Assembly: GCA_903907895.1 (NCBI GenBank)
Contig: CAIVPW010000112.1
Span: 1 to 37,646 of the forward strand
Reading direction: 5' to 3'
DNA from: an uncultured Alphaproteobacteria bacterium
Lineage (GTDB): Bacteria > Pseudomonadota > Alphaproteobacteria > UBA2966 > CAIVPW01
Length of the DNA: 37,646 bases
Of the stretch, positions 15,290 through 27,514 are shown one piece after another; the stretch's first letter is position 1, and each line of letters starts with the position of its first letter. The notes below the pieces were generated by a model. That model searched no databases. It saw nothing but the letters and a program-made list of their open reading frames with translations, and was not told the DNA's origin. A program made the position numbers and the translations under genes.

Positions 15290-16333
15290 GTGAAGACCAA
15301 GCCGATGCTGCGCGTACTGGAAGGTGAGGCGGTATCGCCTCCACCGGTATGGCTGATGCGCCAAGCAGGCAGGTACCTGCCGGAGTACCGCGCGCTCCGG
15401 GCCAAGGCAGGATCGTTCCTGGATCTCTGCTACACGCCGTCGTTCGCTACGGAAGTGACGCTGCAGCCGATCCGCCGCTTTGGCTTCGACGCATCGATCC
15501 TGTTCTCGGACATTCTGGTCGTTCCTCACGCACTGGGCCTGCACCTCGAGTACCGCGAGGGCGAAGGACCCGTGCTGCAGACGGTTCGCACCGCCCAGGA
15601 AGTCGCGGCGCTGAAGACGGATCGCATCGAGCAGCAGCTGGCGCCGGTGTACGAGACCGTTGCGAATCTGGCCCAACAGCTGCCACGGGAAACGACGCTG
15701 ATCGGATTCGCCGGTGCGCCGTGGACAGTCGCGGCCTACATGGTCGAAGGCCGTGGTGGCACCGACCACGAGAACCTGATCGGCTGGGCCTGGAAAGACC
15801 CACAGGGGTTCGCTGCGCTGATCGGAGTGCTGGTGGATGCCACAGCACGGCATCTGATCGCCCAGATCAAAGCGGGCGCCGAAGTTGTGCAGATATTCGA
15901 CAGCTGGTCCGGTGCGGCACCGGCGGCGCTGTTTCAGCGCTGGTGCGTGGAACCGGTGGCAGAAATCGTCCGGCGTGTGCATGCAGCGGCACCGGGGACG
16001 CCGGTGATCGGATTTCCGCGTGCCGGCGGCTCGCACATCCAGAATTTCGCTGCGTTGACCAATGTCAGCGCGGTCGGTATCGACCAGTTCACCTCGCTTG
16101 AATGGGCGCGGCGCCAAGTACCGGTTACGACGGCGTTGCAGGGCAACCTCGATCCGTTGCTGCTAGAGGCAGGTGGGCCGTCGCTCGACATCGAGATCGA
16201 GCGCATTCTCACCGCCATGGCTGGCGCACCGCATATTTTCAATTTGGGCCACGGCATTCGCCAGCACACGCCGATCGAACACGTGACGCAGCTGGTCGAA
16301 CGCATCCGGAAGGGCAGGGGCCGCGGCACATGA
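15290..16333 (+). CDS. hemE: Uroporphyrinogen decarboxylase
   Basis: Decarboxylates uroporphyrinogen III to coproporphyrinogen III in haem synthesis. The 347-residue protein has the family signature RQAGRYLPEYR (24-34), the catalytic aspartate D74 in FSDIL, and GFPRAGG and GNLDP further on. The GTG at 15290 yields MKTKPMLRVLEGEAV, which aligns with the usual start; ATG 15305 is a shorter alternative. hemH follows with a 4-bp ATGA overlap. Confidence 0.96.
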   Translation: MKTKPMLRVLEGEAVSPPPVWLMRQAGRYLPEYRALRAKAGSFLDLCYTPSFATEVTLQPIRRFGFDASILFSDILVVPHALGLHLEYREGEGPVLQTVRTAQEVAALKTDRIEQQLAPVYETVANLAQQLPRETTLIGFAGAPWTVAAYMVEGRGGTDHENLIGWAWKDPQGFAALIGVLVDATARHLIAQIKAGAEVVQIFDSWSGAAPAALFQRWCVEPVAEIVRRVHAAAPGTPVIGFPRAGGSHIQNFAALTNVSAVGIDQFTSLEWARRQVPVTTALQGNLDPLLLEAGGPSLDIEIERILTAMAGAPHIFNLGHGIRQHTPIEHVTQLVERIRKGRGRGT

Positions 16334-17349
16334 GCCGAATCGCCGTCGTCCTGTTCAACCTCGGCGGACCGGACAGTCCGGCCGCGGTGCTGCCGTTCCT
16401 GCGCAATTTGTTCCGCGACCCTGCGATTCTGCGTGTACCGGCCCTGGTGCGTCCGTTCCTGGCGGAACTGATCGCGCGCGGCCGTGCGCCGGTGGCGCGG
16501 GAAATCTATGGCCGCATCGGTGGGCGCTCGCCGATCCTGCCGCAAACGGAAGCGCAAGCGCGGGCGCTGGAACGATCGCTCGCAGACGCGGGCGAGGTGC
16601 GGGCGTTCATTGCCATGCGCTATTGGCATCCGCGCGCACGCGAAACCGCCGCCGCAGTGCGGGCGTTCGCTCCGACCCAGATTGTCTTGCTGCCGCTGTA
16701 TCCGCAGTTCTCGACTACGACGACCGAATCGTCGTTCGAGGAATGGCATCGCGTGTACGGACACAATGCGAACACGGTCGCGATCGGCTGCTATCCGCGC
16801 GAAGACTGGTTCGTGCGCGCGTATGCGGCGTGTATCGCCCCGGTTCTGGCGGATGCGTGCCGGCATGGCGCGCCGCGCGTCCTATTCTCGGCGCACGGTT
16901 TGCCGCAGAAAATCGCCGATGCCGGAGATCCCTACACCCGTCACGTCGAACAGTCCGTTGCCGCCATTGCCCGTGCGCTGGGGTTGTCCGAGGGAACGTG
17001 GGTCACGACCTACCAGAGCCGCGTTGGCCGACTGGAGTGGGTGAAGCCGAGCACCGAAGACGAAGTGAAACGGGCAGGGGCGGACCGCGTGCCACTGGTG
17101 CTGGCGCCGATCTCGTTCGTCTCGGAACATTCAGAGACACTGGTGGAACTCGATATCGAGCTGCGCGAGACGGCACAGCACGCCGGCGTTCCCGCCTATT
17201 TCCGCGCACCGACCGTTTCCGCGGCCGACACATTCATTGCCGGCCTTGCCGACCTGGTGCGTACCGCACTGAAGGGTGAATTGCGCGGCTGCCCGCTGCA
17301 CGCGGACCACAAATGTCCGCGGCCGGCGTGCGCCAAGGAGGCCGCATGA
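16330..17349 (+). CDS. hemH: Ferrochelatase
   Basis: Inserts Fe2+ into protoporphyrin IX. The 339-residue protein begins MSRIAVVLFNLGGPD and has the metal-binding histidine H189 in FSAHGLP and the conserved SEHSETLVELDIE (265-277, with E269). The C-terminal tail carries three cysteines, C321, C329 and C334. Some alphaproteobacterial ferrochelatases (Caulobacter) hold a [2Fe-2S] cluster, and these cysteines could contribute, with a fourth ligand among C154, C168 and C177; that is inference. ATG 16330 overlaps the hemE stop and the stop overlaps hemJ, so the trio is translationally coupled. Confidence 0.95.
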   Translation: MSRIAVVLFNLGGPDSPAAVLPFLRNLFRDPAILRVPALVRPFLAELIARGRAPVAREIYGRIGGRSPILPQTEAQARALERSLADAGEVRAFIAMRYWHPRARETAAAVRAFAPTQIVLLPLYPQFSTTTTESSFEEWHRVYGHNANTVAIGCYPREDWFVRAYAACIAPVLADACRHGAPRVLFSAHGLPQKIADAGDPYTRHVEQSVAAIARALGLSEGTWVTTYQSRVGRLEWVKPSTEDEVKRAGADRVPLVLAPISFVSEHSETLVELDIELRETAQHAGVPAYFRAPTVSAADTFIAGLADLVRTALKGELRGCPLHADHKCPRPACAKEAA

Positions 17350-17780
17350 TCTGGGTAGATTGGGTGAAGGCGCTGCACGTGATCTCCGTGATCGCGTGGA
17401 TGGCGGGCATGTTCTATTTGCCGCGCCTGTTCGTCTATCACGTGGATTCGCCCAAGGGGTCGCCCCAGTCGGAGACGTTCAAGGTGATGGAGCGCCGCCT
17501 GATGCGCGCCATCATCAACCCGGCGATGACCGCGACGTGGGTGTTCGGCCTTTTGCTGGTTTTCGGCTCGCCCGCGGTGGATTGGAGCCGAGGCTGGACC
17601 TGGGTGAAGACGGCCGCCGTGATTGCCATGAGCGGCGTGCACGGCATGCTGTCGCGGTACCGCAAAGACTTTGAGGCGGACCGAAATACCCGTTCCGCCA
17701 AGTTTTTTCGGGTATTGAACGAGGTTCCGACGCTGCTCGTGATCATCATTGTGATCATGGTGATCGTGAAGCCGTTCTGA
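17346..17780 (+). CDS. hemJ: HemJ-type protoporphyrinogen IX oxidase
   Basis: A 144-residue membrane protein of the HemJ/UPF0093 family, which supplies protoporphyrin IX for ferrochelatase in bacteria lacking HemG and HemY. It has four predicted helices (about 6-27, 54-73, 84-100 and 125-143), the conserved H11 in ALHVISVIAWMAGMFYLPRL, and K88 in the third helix, the two positions known to matter for haem binding and activity in the family. The ATG at 17346 overlaps the hemH stop by 4 bp. Placement next to hemE and hemH supports the role. Confidence 0.94.
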   Translation: MIWVDWVKALHVISVIAWMAGMFYLPRLFVYHVDSPKGSPQSETFKVMERRLMRAIINPAMTATWVFGLLLVFGSPAVDWSRGWTWVKTAAVIAMSGVHGMLSRYRKDFEADRNTRSAKFFRVLNEVPTLLVIIIVIMVIVKPF

Positions 17781-17821
17781 CGCGACCACGCAGTAGGTGT
17801 CGCTCTACCTCTTGTCTTGGT

Positions 17822-17850
17822 TTGACTTCCGCCAGGGCTTCGCCGTACCT
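17822..17850 (+). promoter_or_regulatory. Possible rho promoter
   Basis: TTGACT (17822-17827), 17-nt spacer, GTACCT (17845-17850). The -35 is good but the -10 matches only about 3 of 6 positions. The following leader of about 150 nt is pyrimidine-rich, the kind of unstructured C-rich RNA that Rho binds, so autoregulation of rho is possible; this is inference. Confidence 0.3.
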
Positions 17851-18005
17851 TCCGTTTGTCTGTAAGGCGGGCCCTTAGCGCGCCCGCGTCTTTCCCCGAC
17901 ACCGCCCGTGCCGCCCGGTTTCAACCGCTAGCGGTCCGTGCTTTCCCCCCTTAGCGACGACTGGCCAAACCGGCGTCCTGACCCACTCCGTCCAGAGCCC
18001 CCGCC

Positions 18006-19259
18006 ATGAATCTGCAGGAACTGAAGCGCAAGTCGCCGACCGAGCTGTTGGCGTTCGCGGAAGCACACAACGTTGAGAACGCGAACTCCCTGCGCACGCA
18101 GGACATGATGTTCGCGATCCTGAAGCAGCTGGCCGAGGACAACGTCGAGATCACCGGCACCGGTGTTCTCGAAATCCTGCAGGACGGGTTCGGGTTCCTG
18201 CGCTCGCCGGAATCGAATTACTTGCCGGGCCCCGACGACATCTACGTCTCCCCAAGCCAGGTGCGCCGCTTTGCTTTGCGCACGGGCGATACGGTCGAAG
18301 GCGAGATTCGTGCGCCCAAGGAGGGTGAGCGCTACTTCGCCCTGCTCCGCGTCAAGAGCATCAACTTCGAAGAGACCGAAAAGGTCCGCCACAAGGTCAA
18401 CTTCGACAACCTGACGCCGCTTTACCCTGAGAAGCGGTTCAAGCTGGAAATCGAGAAGGCGGGCGGCGATCCGAGCGCACGCGTCCTCGACCTCATCACG
18501 CCGCTTGGCATGGGCCAGCGCGCCCTGATCGTGGCGCCGCCGCGCACCGGCAAGACGATGATGCTGCAGACCATTGCGCACTCGATCAGCCACAACCATC
18601 CCGACGCCTACCTGATCGTGCTGCTCATCGACGAGCGGCCGGAGGAAGTCACCGACATGAAGCGCTCGGTGAACGGCGAGGTTGTTTCCTCGACGTTCGA
18701 CGAGCCGGCGTCCCGCCATGTGCAGGTCGCGGAGATGGTGATCGCCAAGGCGAAGCGCCTGGTGGAATACGGCCGCGACGTGGTGATTCTGCTCGATTCG
18801 ATCACGCGCCTCGCGCGCGCCTACAACACCGTCGTGCCGTCCTCGGGCAAGGTGCTGACCGGCGGCGTCGATGCCAACGCCCTGCAGCGCCCGAAGCGTT
18901 TCTTCGGCGCCGCGCGCAACATCGAGAACGGCGGCTCGCTGACCATCATCGCCACGGCCCTGATCGACACCGGCAGCCGCATGGACGAAGTGATCTTCGA
19001 AGAGTTCAAGGGCACCGGTAACTCGGAAATCATTCTGGACCGCAAGCTGTCGGACAAGCGCACGTGGCCGGCGATAGACATCACGCGCTCCGGCACCCGC
19101 AAGGAAGAGCTGCTCGTCGACAAGGGCACGCTGTCGAAGATGTGGGTGCTGCGGCGCATCCTGATGCCGATGGGCGTCGTCGACTCGATGGAGTTCCTGC
19201 TGTCCAAGATGAAGGGCACCAAGACGAACGGCGAGTTCTTCGACTCGATGAACGCTTAA
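18006..19259 (+). CDS. rho: Transcription termination factor Rho
   Basis: Hexameric RNA helicase that ends transcription. The 417-residue protein has the N-terminal helical and cold-shock-like RNA-binding domain with GFGFLRSP (61-68) and [13 protein letters not shown], and the ATPase domain with Walker A APPRTGKT (177-184), where most Rho proteins have APPKAGKT-like sequence, Walker [15 protein letters not shown], and the closing [16 protein letters not shown]. Length matches E. coli Rho, without large insertions. The start ATG at 18006 gives [11 protein letters not shown], the usual beginning. Confidence 0.97.
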   Translation: MNLQELKRKSPTELLAFAEAHNVENANSLRTQDMMFAILKQLAEDNVEITGTGVLEILQDGFGFLRSPESNYLPGPDDIYVSPSQVRRFALRTGDTVEGEIRAPKEGERYFALLRVKSINFEETEKVRHKVNFDNLTPLYPEKRFKLEIEKAGGDPSARVLDLITPLGMGQRALIVAPPRTGKTMMLQTIAHSISHNHPDAYLIVLLIDERPEEVTDMKRSVNGEVVSSTFDEPASRHVQVAEMVIAKAKRLVEYGRDVVILLDSITRLARAYNTVVPSSGKVLTGGVDANALQRPKRFFGAARNIENGGSLTIIATALIDTGSRMDEVIFEEFKGTGNSEIILDRKLSDKRTWPAIDITRSGTRKEELLVDKGTLSKMWVLRRILMPMGVVDSMEFLLSKMKGTKTNGEFFDSMNA

Positions 19260-19280
19260 GCGCCTCGAGCCGCACGAACA

Positions 19281-19324
19281 AAAAAATGGCCGGGACCGCA
19301 GATGCGGCCCGGCCATTTTCTTTT
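19281..19324. terminator. Bidirectional intrinsic terminator between rho and the TPR-sulfotransferase gene
   Basis: A 12-bp perfect stem AAAATGGCCGGG (19283-19294) / CCCGGCCATTTT (19308-19319), with an inner stem CCGC/GCGG (19296-19299 with 19304-19307). It has an A run on the left and TTTTCTTTT on the right, so it can stop both the rho transcript and the converging minus-strand operon. Confidence 0.92.
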
Positions 19325-19339
19325 GGAATACTCGGCTGA

Positions 19340-21415
19340 TTACTTGGAAAGCGCGTCGCTCAGCGGCTGCAGGAACGGCGCGTAGTTCTTTGCGTGGCCG
19401 ATGCGATCGGCGCTGAGTGGCTGACGGATGCGGAAGCGGGATCCGGTCGTGAACGGTTGCTTCGATTCGGCGAAGCGCAAGGCGCCAGCGTTCCAATTTA
19501 AGCCAACACCCTGCAGCAGTTTTTGCGCCGTTGGCTCGGCCGTCTGCACCAGGTCCTCGTAGGCAACCTCGACCATCGGCGCGAGCGACTGCCAGTGCTG
19601 CATCAAGCGGCGGTATTCGCGCCAATAGGCGGCGAGGCCGGCGAGGTCGGACGGGTAGCGGTGGCCGCCGGGCGTGTGCTGGCGGAAGATGGCGAACATC
19701 AAATCTTGCGGGTCGCGCGTCACGTGAACCATGGCAGCACGCGGCAGGAACGTGCGGGCAAGGCCGACGTATTGCCATGCATTCGAGGACTTGTCGGCAA
19801 TGCGGCTAGCCTGCGGTGCGACCGCCTTGCGCCGCGCGGCGAGCTCGTCGCCGGCGCGGCGGCCGATGTCGGCCGGCACATCCCGCACGAACTCCGGGAA
19901 GTCGCGGGCTTCGGTCATTAGAACCGGGATGCGGGCGGCAAGCTGCGGCAGGTCCTGCACGTCGCCGAGGGCGTAGCCGTTCGGGTGCGCGCCGATCATG
20001 CGCTCGGCAATGGTGGTGCCGGCACGATGCAGACCCACCACGAATACGGGAACATCCGATTCACTGGCGGCCGTGCGCTTGTCGCGCAGCAGGCCTGCGG
20101 TGAAGGCGGCGATCTGCCGATCTACAAGATTACGCAGGGCGGGCAGGTCGAACGGGCGGCGCGCGCCCCGAAGATCGTTCGCTGCCGCAAAGTGCGCGAA
20201 TGCCTCGTCGTAGGCGCCGCGCAAATCCGCGAGGTGCCCTAGCGCCAAGTTTACGCGCATGCGCTCGGAAGCGAGACGCTTGTCGTCCTTCGCAATCGCG
20301 GCAAGCTTGTCGGCGTGCGTCTTGTTGAGCGCAGTGCCCTGAATTTCGCTAAGGGCCACCAGTGCCGCGACCGTCTCCGGTTGGCGGCGCAGCAGGCGCT
20401 CGAATTGCACCGTCGCTTCCTGGAACTTGCCTAGGCGCGTGAGGAGTTCGCCCATCTGCAGGAAAATGCCGTCGGTCGGCGTGTTTTCGGCGGATGCACG
20501 CAGCACGGTGAATGCTTCGTCGGCCTTCCCGGCCTGGACCAGGGCTTCGGCCAACGTGCCGGCGATGAATGCCTGGCCCTGCGAATCCTGCAGAGCGCGC
20601 TTCAGTTCGGTGACCGCTTCGTGCGGGCGGTTGGCGAGACGCAGAACGAGGCCGTAGTTGTTGCGGACACCGGCGGCGGTGGGCTGCGCTTCCAGCACCT
20701 CGCGGTAGATTTCGGCGGCCTCGTCGTATTGCTTCAGCTCGGTGAGCGAATTGGCCAGTCCGTACTTCGAGTCGACGTGGCCGGGCTTCAGCGCGAGCGC
20801 GCGACGGAACTGCTTCACCGCTTCTTCGTGCTGCGCCACATTTGCTAGGCCGACGCCCAAGTTGAACTGCATTTCGGCGTCATCAGGCACCAGCGATGCA
20901 CCCTTGCGCAGCTGGCGCAGGAATTCCTCGCGGTCGCCGGACTGGTACAGCGCACCGGCGTAAGTGTTGCGCACATGCGGAGAGTTGGGCGCCAGCTTCA
21001 CCGCGCGCTCGAGGTTGCGCAGCGCAGACTTCGCGTCTCCAAGTTCGAGCTCGGTGACCGCGAGATTGAAGCGCGCGTCGATCGAGCTGGGCTTCAGCGC
21101 CAGCGCCTTTTTGAGAGGCGCGCGCGCCTCGCGCAGATTGCGCTGCAGGCGGTACGCCATGCCGAGCGTGAGGTGGGCGTCGTGATGGCGCGGCATCAAC
21201 TGCACCACGCGCTTCATGATGCGGATCGCCGCGTCGTGGTTGCCGGCGCGGTAGGCGAGGGCGCCCAGCAGGTACATCGCTTCCGGATTGTCCGGATAGG
21301 CGTTCAGAATCTCGCGGACATGAAACTCGGCCTCGACGAGACGGCCATCCTGATACGCAGCGCGCGCCTCTTGCAGGCGTGCGCCCATTTCGAACGACAA
21401 AGTGCTGGTGTTCAC
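19340..21415 (-). CDS. TPR-repeat protein with a C-terminal sulfotransferase domain
   Basis: A 691-residue protein. Residues about 14-345 are roughly ten tandem TPR units (pattern A..G....A...Y...L, ending in P), with the repeats ALKPSSIDARFNLA and ALALKPGHVDSKYGLA easy to see. Residues about 455-691 form a sulfotransferase-like domain with the PAPS 5'-phosphosulfate loop PVFVVGLHRAGTT (456-468) and the 3'-phosphate segment VHVTRDPQDLMFAIFRQ. Such TPR-sulfotransferase fusions are common in alphaproteobacteria; the acceptor (protein tyrosine, polysaccharide or lipid) is unknown. There is no signal peptide, so it is presumably cytoplasmic. GTG 21415 overlaps the methyltransferase stop by 4 bp; an in-frame ATG at 21388 is the alternative start. 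Confidence 0.9.
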   Translation of the reverse strand: MNTSTLSFEMGARLQEARAAYQDGRLVEAEFHVREILNAYPDNPEAMYLLGALAYRAGNHDAAIRIMKRVVQLMPRHHDAHLTLGMAYRLQRNLREARAPLKKALALKPSSIDARFNLAVTELELGDAKSALRNLERAVKLAPNSPHVRNTYAGALYQSGDREEFLRQLRKGASLVPDDAEMQFNLGVGLANVAQHEEAVKQFRRALALKPGHVDSKYGLANSLTELKQYDEAAEIYREVLEAQPTAAGVRNNYGLVLRLANRPHEAVTELKRALQDSQGQAFIAGTLAEALVQAGKADEAFTVLRASAENTPTDGIFLQMGELLTRLGKFQEATVQFERLLRRQPETVAALVALSEIQGTALNKTHADKLAAIAKDDKRLASERMRVNLALGHLADLRGAYDEAFAHFAAANDLRGARRPFDLPALRNLVDRQIAAFTAGLLRDKRTAASESDVPVFVVGLHRAGTTIAERMIGAHPNGYALGDVQDLPQLAARIPVLMTEARDFPEFVRDVPADIGRRAGDELAARRKAVAPQASRIADKSSNAWQYVGLARTFLPRAAMVHVTRDPQDLMFAIFRQHTPGGHRYPSDLAGLAAYWREYRRLMQHWQSLAPMVEVAYEDLVQTAEPTAQKLLQGVGLNWNAGALRFAESKQPFTTGSRFRIRQPLSADRIGHAKNYAPFLQPLSDALSK

Positions 21416-21902
21416 GCGAACAGTCTCGCTTCGCTCTTGGCGGCACGCACCGCGGCGACGCCTTCATGGGTGAGAAGCTGGTGCTTGGTGGCAACGCCGT
21501 GGCCACCGGAATAGCCGCCAAGACCGCCATCGGCGGCCAGGACGCGGTGGCACGGGATGAGGATCGCGATCGGGTTGGCACCACAGGCGCCGCCGACCGC
21601 GCGCGGTCCGGATTTCAGATCGCGTGCGATGTCGCCGTAGGTGCGGGTGACGCCGGCCGGGATGGCTGCGATGGCGGCCCAGATCTCGCGCTGGAAGTGC
21701 GTGCCGTCGGCGCGCACGGGGAAGTCGAGGGCGCGGAAGTTGCCGGCGAAATAGTCCTCGAGCCAGCGCCGCGCGCGGCGCAGCACGGGGGTTTCCGTGG
21801 CGGCGCGCGGCGCGCGGCCCCATTGGGCGCCGACAATCTCGTCGCCCTCGGCCGTCAGCACGAAACTTCCGTACGGAGTTTGAACGCCGACAGTGGCAAG
21901 CA

Positions 21903-21903
<1 letters not shown>
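21412..21903 (-). CDS. Methylated-DNA--[protein]-cysteine S-methyltransferase (Ogt/MGMT)
   Basis: Suicide repair protein that removes O6-alkyl groups from guanine. The 163-residue protein has the winged-helix motif RTYGDIARDL (87-96), the arginine/asparagine region VGGACGANPIAI, and the active-site IPCHRV with C118. It is the Ogt size class without an AdaA regulatory domain. It sits between the DUF255 gene (1-bp overlap) and the TPR-sulfotransferase gene (4-bp overlap), all on one probable transcript. Confidence 0.95.
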
Positions 21904-23933
<2,030 letters not shown>

Positions 23934-23965
23934 GAACCAGATTTGGGTTCCAGCAGAGGTTTGAA

Positions 23966-24307
23966 ATGGGCGAGCCGCTCTTTTACCGCAAGCACGTCTT
24001 CGTCTGCACGAATCAACGCCCACCCGATGATCCCCGCGGCAGCTGCTGGGGCAAGGGCGCCGTGGCCCTGCGTAACTACATGAAGGACCGCGCCAAAGAG
24101 CTTGGCCTGAAGGATGTGCGCATCAATGCGGCCGGCTGCCTGGACCGCTGCGAGTGCGGAACCAGCGTCGTGATCTATCCTGAAGGCGTCTGGTACACGG
24201 TCACGTCCAAGGAGGACGTGGACGAAGTGCTGCGGCGCGCCGTGCAGGGGGATGAGAAGATCGATCGGCTCGCCATGCCGCCCGACGGCTGCGGCAGCGG
24301 GGGATGA
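23966..24307 (+). CDS. Thioredoxin-fold [2Fe-2S] ferredoxin
   Basis: A 113-residue protein of the NuoE-like, thioredoxin-fold ferredoxin family (Shethna-type). The cluster ligands are visible as C14 and C27 (in HVFVCTN and RGSCWGKG) and C58 and C62 in AAGCLDRC, followed by an extra C64. The segment [22 protein letters not shown] is typical. The electron-transfer partner is unknown. AGAGG sits 6 nt before the ATG. The stop overlaps mnmE (ATGA), so the two are cotranslated. Confidence 0.92.
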   Translation: MGEPLFYRKHVFVCTNQRPPDDPRGSCWGKGAVALRNYMKDRAKELGLKDVRINAAGCLDRCECGTSVVIYPEGVWYTVTSKEDVDEVLRRAVQGDEKIDRLAMPPDGCGSGG

Positions 24308-25623
24308 GCACGATCTTCGCGCCCGCCACGGCGCCCGGCCCGGCCGGGGTCGCGGTGGTGCGCATCTCTGGTACCGAGGCCGGCACTGCGCTGGCAAGTC
24401 TTGCGGGCACGCTGCCGGAACCGCGCAAAGCGGTGCTGCGGACGTTTCGCGGGCCGGCCGGGGAGGTGCTCGACGAGGGTCTTGCCCTGTGGTTTCCGCG
24501 GCCGAATAGCTTTACGGGCGAGGACGTGGTGGAGCTGCACGTCCATGGCGGCCGGGCCACGATGCGGGCGGTTTTGGACGCTTTGCGGCCAATGCCCGGC
24601 CTGCGACCGGCTGAGCCGGGGGAGTTCACCCGGCGCGCATTCGAGAACGGCAAGCTCGAGCTCACCCAGGTCGAGGCGCTGGCCGACCTCGTCCAGGCCG
24701 AAACCGAGGGCCAGCGGCGGCAGGCAGCCCGGCAGCTCGAAGGGGGACTTGGGACGCGCTTGGAGGCTTGGCGGAGCGAAGTCCTGAAGGCTTTGGCGCA
24801 TGTGGAGGCCGCGATTGATTTCGCCGAGGACGAAGTTCCCGACGCTGCGGCAGGGGCCGTCGCGCGCGTGCAGCGGCTCGTGCCGCAGTTGGACGCTGCC
24901 CTGGGCGCTTCGCCGCGGGCAGAGCGGCTCCGAGCGGGGGTTCACGTCGCGATCGTGGGTCCACCCAACGCCGGCAAGTCCTCGCTGTTGAACGCCATCG
25001 CGGGCCGCGAGGCGGCGATCGTTTCGGCGACCGCTGGCACCACCCGGGACGTCGTCGAGGTGCACCTCGATTTGGATGGCATGCCCGTGGTGCTGGCGGA
25101 CACGGCTGGATTGCGGGAGTCCTTGGATGAAATCGAGGGCGAGGGTATCCGCCGGGCGCTGGTGCGGGCCGAGGCAGCCGACCTCCGGATCGCAGTGCTG
25201 GATGCGGCGGACTGGCCGAATCTCGACACCCGGACGCTGGCGGCGGCTGGCCCGGACGCTTTGATCGTGTTCAATAAGGCCGATATTCGCTATGTCCCGG
25301 AGCCGGCGTTGTGCGGACGCGACACATTCCAGCTATCTGCGCAGACGGGAGCCGGAATGGACCGGTTCATGGGCGCCCTGACCGCACGGGTGCGGGACCA
25401 GGCGGGGCTCACCGAAGAGCCTGGGCTCACGCGAGCCCGACACCGGGAGGCGGTGGCCGAAAGTGCCGCGCACCTGGGCCGGTTCTTGGAGGGGCAGGGA
25501 GATGTTGCGCTGCGGGCCGAGGACTTGCGACTGGCCGTGCGTGCGCTTGGTCGGGTCACCGGCCGGGTCGATGTAGAGGAGCTGCTCGATGTCATCTTCC
25601 GCGACTTCTGCATTGGCAAGTAG
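24304..25623 (+). CDS. mnmE: tRNA modification GTPase MnmE
   Basis: With MnmG it installs the (carboxy)aminomethyl group at U34 of tRNAs. The 439-residue protein has an N-terminal tetrahydrofolate-binding domain ([23 protein letters not shown] region), a helical domain, an inserted G domain with G1 GPPNAGKS (219-226), TAGTTRD, G3 DTAGLRE (266-272) and NKAD, and the invariant C-terminal CIGK (436-439). Slightly shorter than the E. coli protein (454 residues). The stop lies inside the start of mnmG. Confidence 0.96.
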   Translation: MSTIFAPATAPGPAGVAVVRISGTEAGTALASLAGTLPEPRKAVLRTFRGPAGEVLDEGLALWFPRPNSFTGEDVVELHVHGGRATMRAVLDALRPMPGLRPAEPGEFTRRAFENGKLELTQVEALADLVQAETEGQRRQAARQLEGGLGTRLEAWRSEVLKALAHVEAAIDFAEDEVPDAAAGAVARVQRLVPQLDAALGASPRAERLRAGVHVAIVGPPNAGKSSLLNAIAGREAAIVSATAGTTRDVVEVHLDLDGMPVVLADTAGLRESLDEIEGEGIRRALVRAEAADLRIAVLDAADWPNLDTRTLAAAGPDALIVFNKADIRYVPEPALCGRDTFQLSAQTGAGMDRFMGALTARVRDQAGLTEEPGLTRARHREAVAESAAHLGRFLEGQGDVALRAEDLRLAVRALGRVTGRVDVEELLDVIFRDFCIGK

Positions 25624-27514
25624 TTGCCTCAGCGTTGCGGCGGCGGCAGCACGGCCGTTCGACGTAATCGTCATCGGAGGTGGCCACGCGGGCTGCGAGG
25701 CCGCGGCGGCTTCCGCCCGGATTGGCGCACGTACGCTGCTGCTGACTCATCGGTTCGATACCATCGGTGCGATGTCCTGCAATCCCGCGATCGGCGGATT
25801 GGGGAAAGGGCACCTGGTGCGCGAGGTGGATGCCCTGGATGGCCTGATGGGCCGCATTGCGGATCGCGCCGGCATCCATTTCCGCGTCCTCAACCGGAGC
25901 AAAGGACCGGCCGTTCGTGGGCCGCGGGCACAGGCGGACCGGAGACTCTACCGGTTGGGGATGCAGGAGGAGTTGGCCACCACAGAGGGCCTTTCGATCC
26001 TCGAGGGGGCCGCCGAGGACCTTCTGCTGGCGGAGTCGCACGGACGACCGTCGGTATCCGGCGTGGTGTTGAGCAATGGCACCAGGCTTTCTTCACGTTC
26101 GGTCGTGCTCACCACCGGCACCTTTCTCGGCGGCCTTATCCACATGGGCACGAGCCGGGTTCCGGCCGGTCGTGTGGGAGAGGCCCCGAGCCTCGGCCTC
26201 ACCAAAACCCTGGCCCGGCTCGGCTTCGCGCTGGGGCGACTGAAGACCGGCACGCCCCCGCGGTTGGATGGCCGAACGATCGACTACTCCGGCCTGGAGC
26301 GCCAACCCAGCGAGGACCCGCCCGAGCCATTCTCCTATCTGACCGATCGTATCGCGACGCCTCAGGTCGATTGCCATTTGACTGCCACGACCACACGAAC
26401 GCACGACCTGATCCGCGCCAACTTGAACCTGTCCCCGATGTACTCGGGTCAAATTGAAAGCGTGGGACCGCGCTATTGCCCGTCGATCGAAGACAAGGTC
26501 GTGCGCTTTGGCGACCGAGACGGCCACACCGTCTTTTTGGAGCCGGAGGGTCTGGACGACTACACCGTCTACCCGAATGGCATCTCCACCGCACTGCCGG
26601 CGGAGGTGCAGGTGCAGTTGGTCCAATCCATCCCGGGCTTGGAGCGCGCGAGCATCGTTCGGCCTGGTTACGCCATTGAGTACGACTACGTTGATCCGCG
26701 CGAGCTGACGGCGGCGCTGGAGACCAAGAAGGTCAGCGGCCTCTACTTGGCGGGTCAGATCAATGGAACGACGGGCTACGAGGAGGCGGCCGGGCAGGGA
26801 ATCTTGGCCGGAATGAACGCCGCGCGCGCTGCGGGCGGCGCGGCCGCGGTTACCTTCGACCGGGCCCAGGCCTACATCGGCGTTATGGTGGACGACCTGA
26901 TTACGCGCGGCACCTCTGAGCCGTATCGGATGTTCACATCCCGAGCCGAGTACCGCCTCTCGTTGCGCGCAGACAATGCCGACGCCCGGCTTACCGAGTT
27001 AGGGATATGCGCAGGCCTCGTGGGTGGACGTCGCACGGACGCCTACCGGACCAAGGCCAGCGCCCTGCGTGACGCCCTGCTGCTGCTGCGGTCCCGCACG
27101 GTGACGCCGGACCAAGCCGCGAAGCACGGGTTGATCTTGAATCGGGACGGCCAGCGGCGGACCGCGGCATTCTTGCTCGGCTCGGGCCTCGCCACTTCCG
27201 CCCAGCTCCGCTCGCTGTGGCCGGAGCTAGCGGCCATTCCGGCCAACGTTTTGGGCCAGGTCTCTATCGAGGAGCGCTACGGGGCCTATCTGCAGCGGCA
27301 GGCCGCGGACGTTGAGGCATTCCAGCGCGACGAAAATCTTCAGCTGCCGACCGACCTGGACTATGCCGCGGTCTCGGGCTTGTCGAATGAAGCTCGGGCG
27401 AAGCTGATGGAGGTTCGGCCGAGTACCCTCGGAGCGGCCGGGCGCATTCCCGGTATCACACCGGCCGTCCTGACGCGGCTGCTCGCGGTGGTCCGCTCCC
27501 GGCAGGCGGCGTGA
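25589..27514 (+). CDS. mnmG: tRNA modification FAD enzyme MnmG (GidA)
   Basis: FAD and NADH-dependent partner of MnmE. The 641-residue protein begins with a 22-residue variable leader and then the dinucleotide-binding motif [14 protein letters not shown] (27-40). Family markers include [28 protein letters not shown] and [15 protein letters not shown], and a C-terminal helical domain for MnmE. The ATG at 25589 has AGGAG 7 nt upstream and overlaps mnmE by 35 bp; no later ATG precedes the core. Confidence 0.96.
   Translation: MSSSATSALASSCLSVAAAAARPFDVIVIGGGHAGCEAAAASARIGARTLLLTHRFDTIGAMSCNPAIGGLGKGHLVREVDALDGLMGRIADRAGIHFRVLNRSKGPAVRGPRAQADRRLYRLGMQEELATTEGLSILEGAAEDLLLAESHGRPSVSGVVLSNGTRLSSRSVVLTTGTFLGGLIHMGTSRVPAGRVGEAPSLGLTKTLARLGFALGRLKTGTPPRLDGRTIDYSGLERQPSEDPPEPFSYLTDRIATPQVDCHLTATTTRTHDLIRANLNLSPMYSGQIESVGPRYCPSIEDKVVRFGDRDGHTVFLEPEGLDDYTVYPNGISTALPAEVQVQLVQSIPGLERASIVRPGYAIEYDYVDPRELTAALETKKVSGLYLAGQINGTTGYEEAAGQGILAGMNAARAAGGAAAVTFDRAQAYIGVMVDDLITRGTSEPYRMFTSRAEYRLSLRADNADARLTELGICAGLVGGRRTDAYRTKASALRDALLLLRSRTVTPDQAAKHGLILNRDGQRRTAAFLLGSGLATSAQLRSLWPELAAIPANVLGQVSIEERYGAYLQRQAADVEAFQRDENLQLPTDLDYAAVSGLSNEARAKLMEVRPSTLGAAGRIPGITPAVLTRLLAVVRSRQAA

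Noticed and set aside
15224-16117. 297-codon minus-strand frame opposite hemE and part of the origin gap
   Set aside because: Antisense to hemE, low-complexity and Cys/Arg/His-rich; no family resemblance.
17928-19778. Large open frame antisense to rho (about 616 codons)
   Set aside because: It is a reading-frame shadow: rho is unambiguous on the other strand, and the peptide is His/Arg/Ala-rich without any domain and crosses the terminator hairpin.
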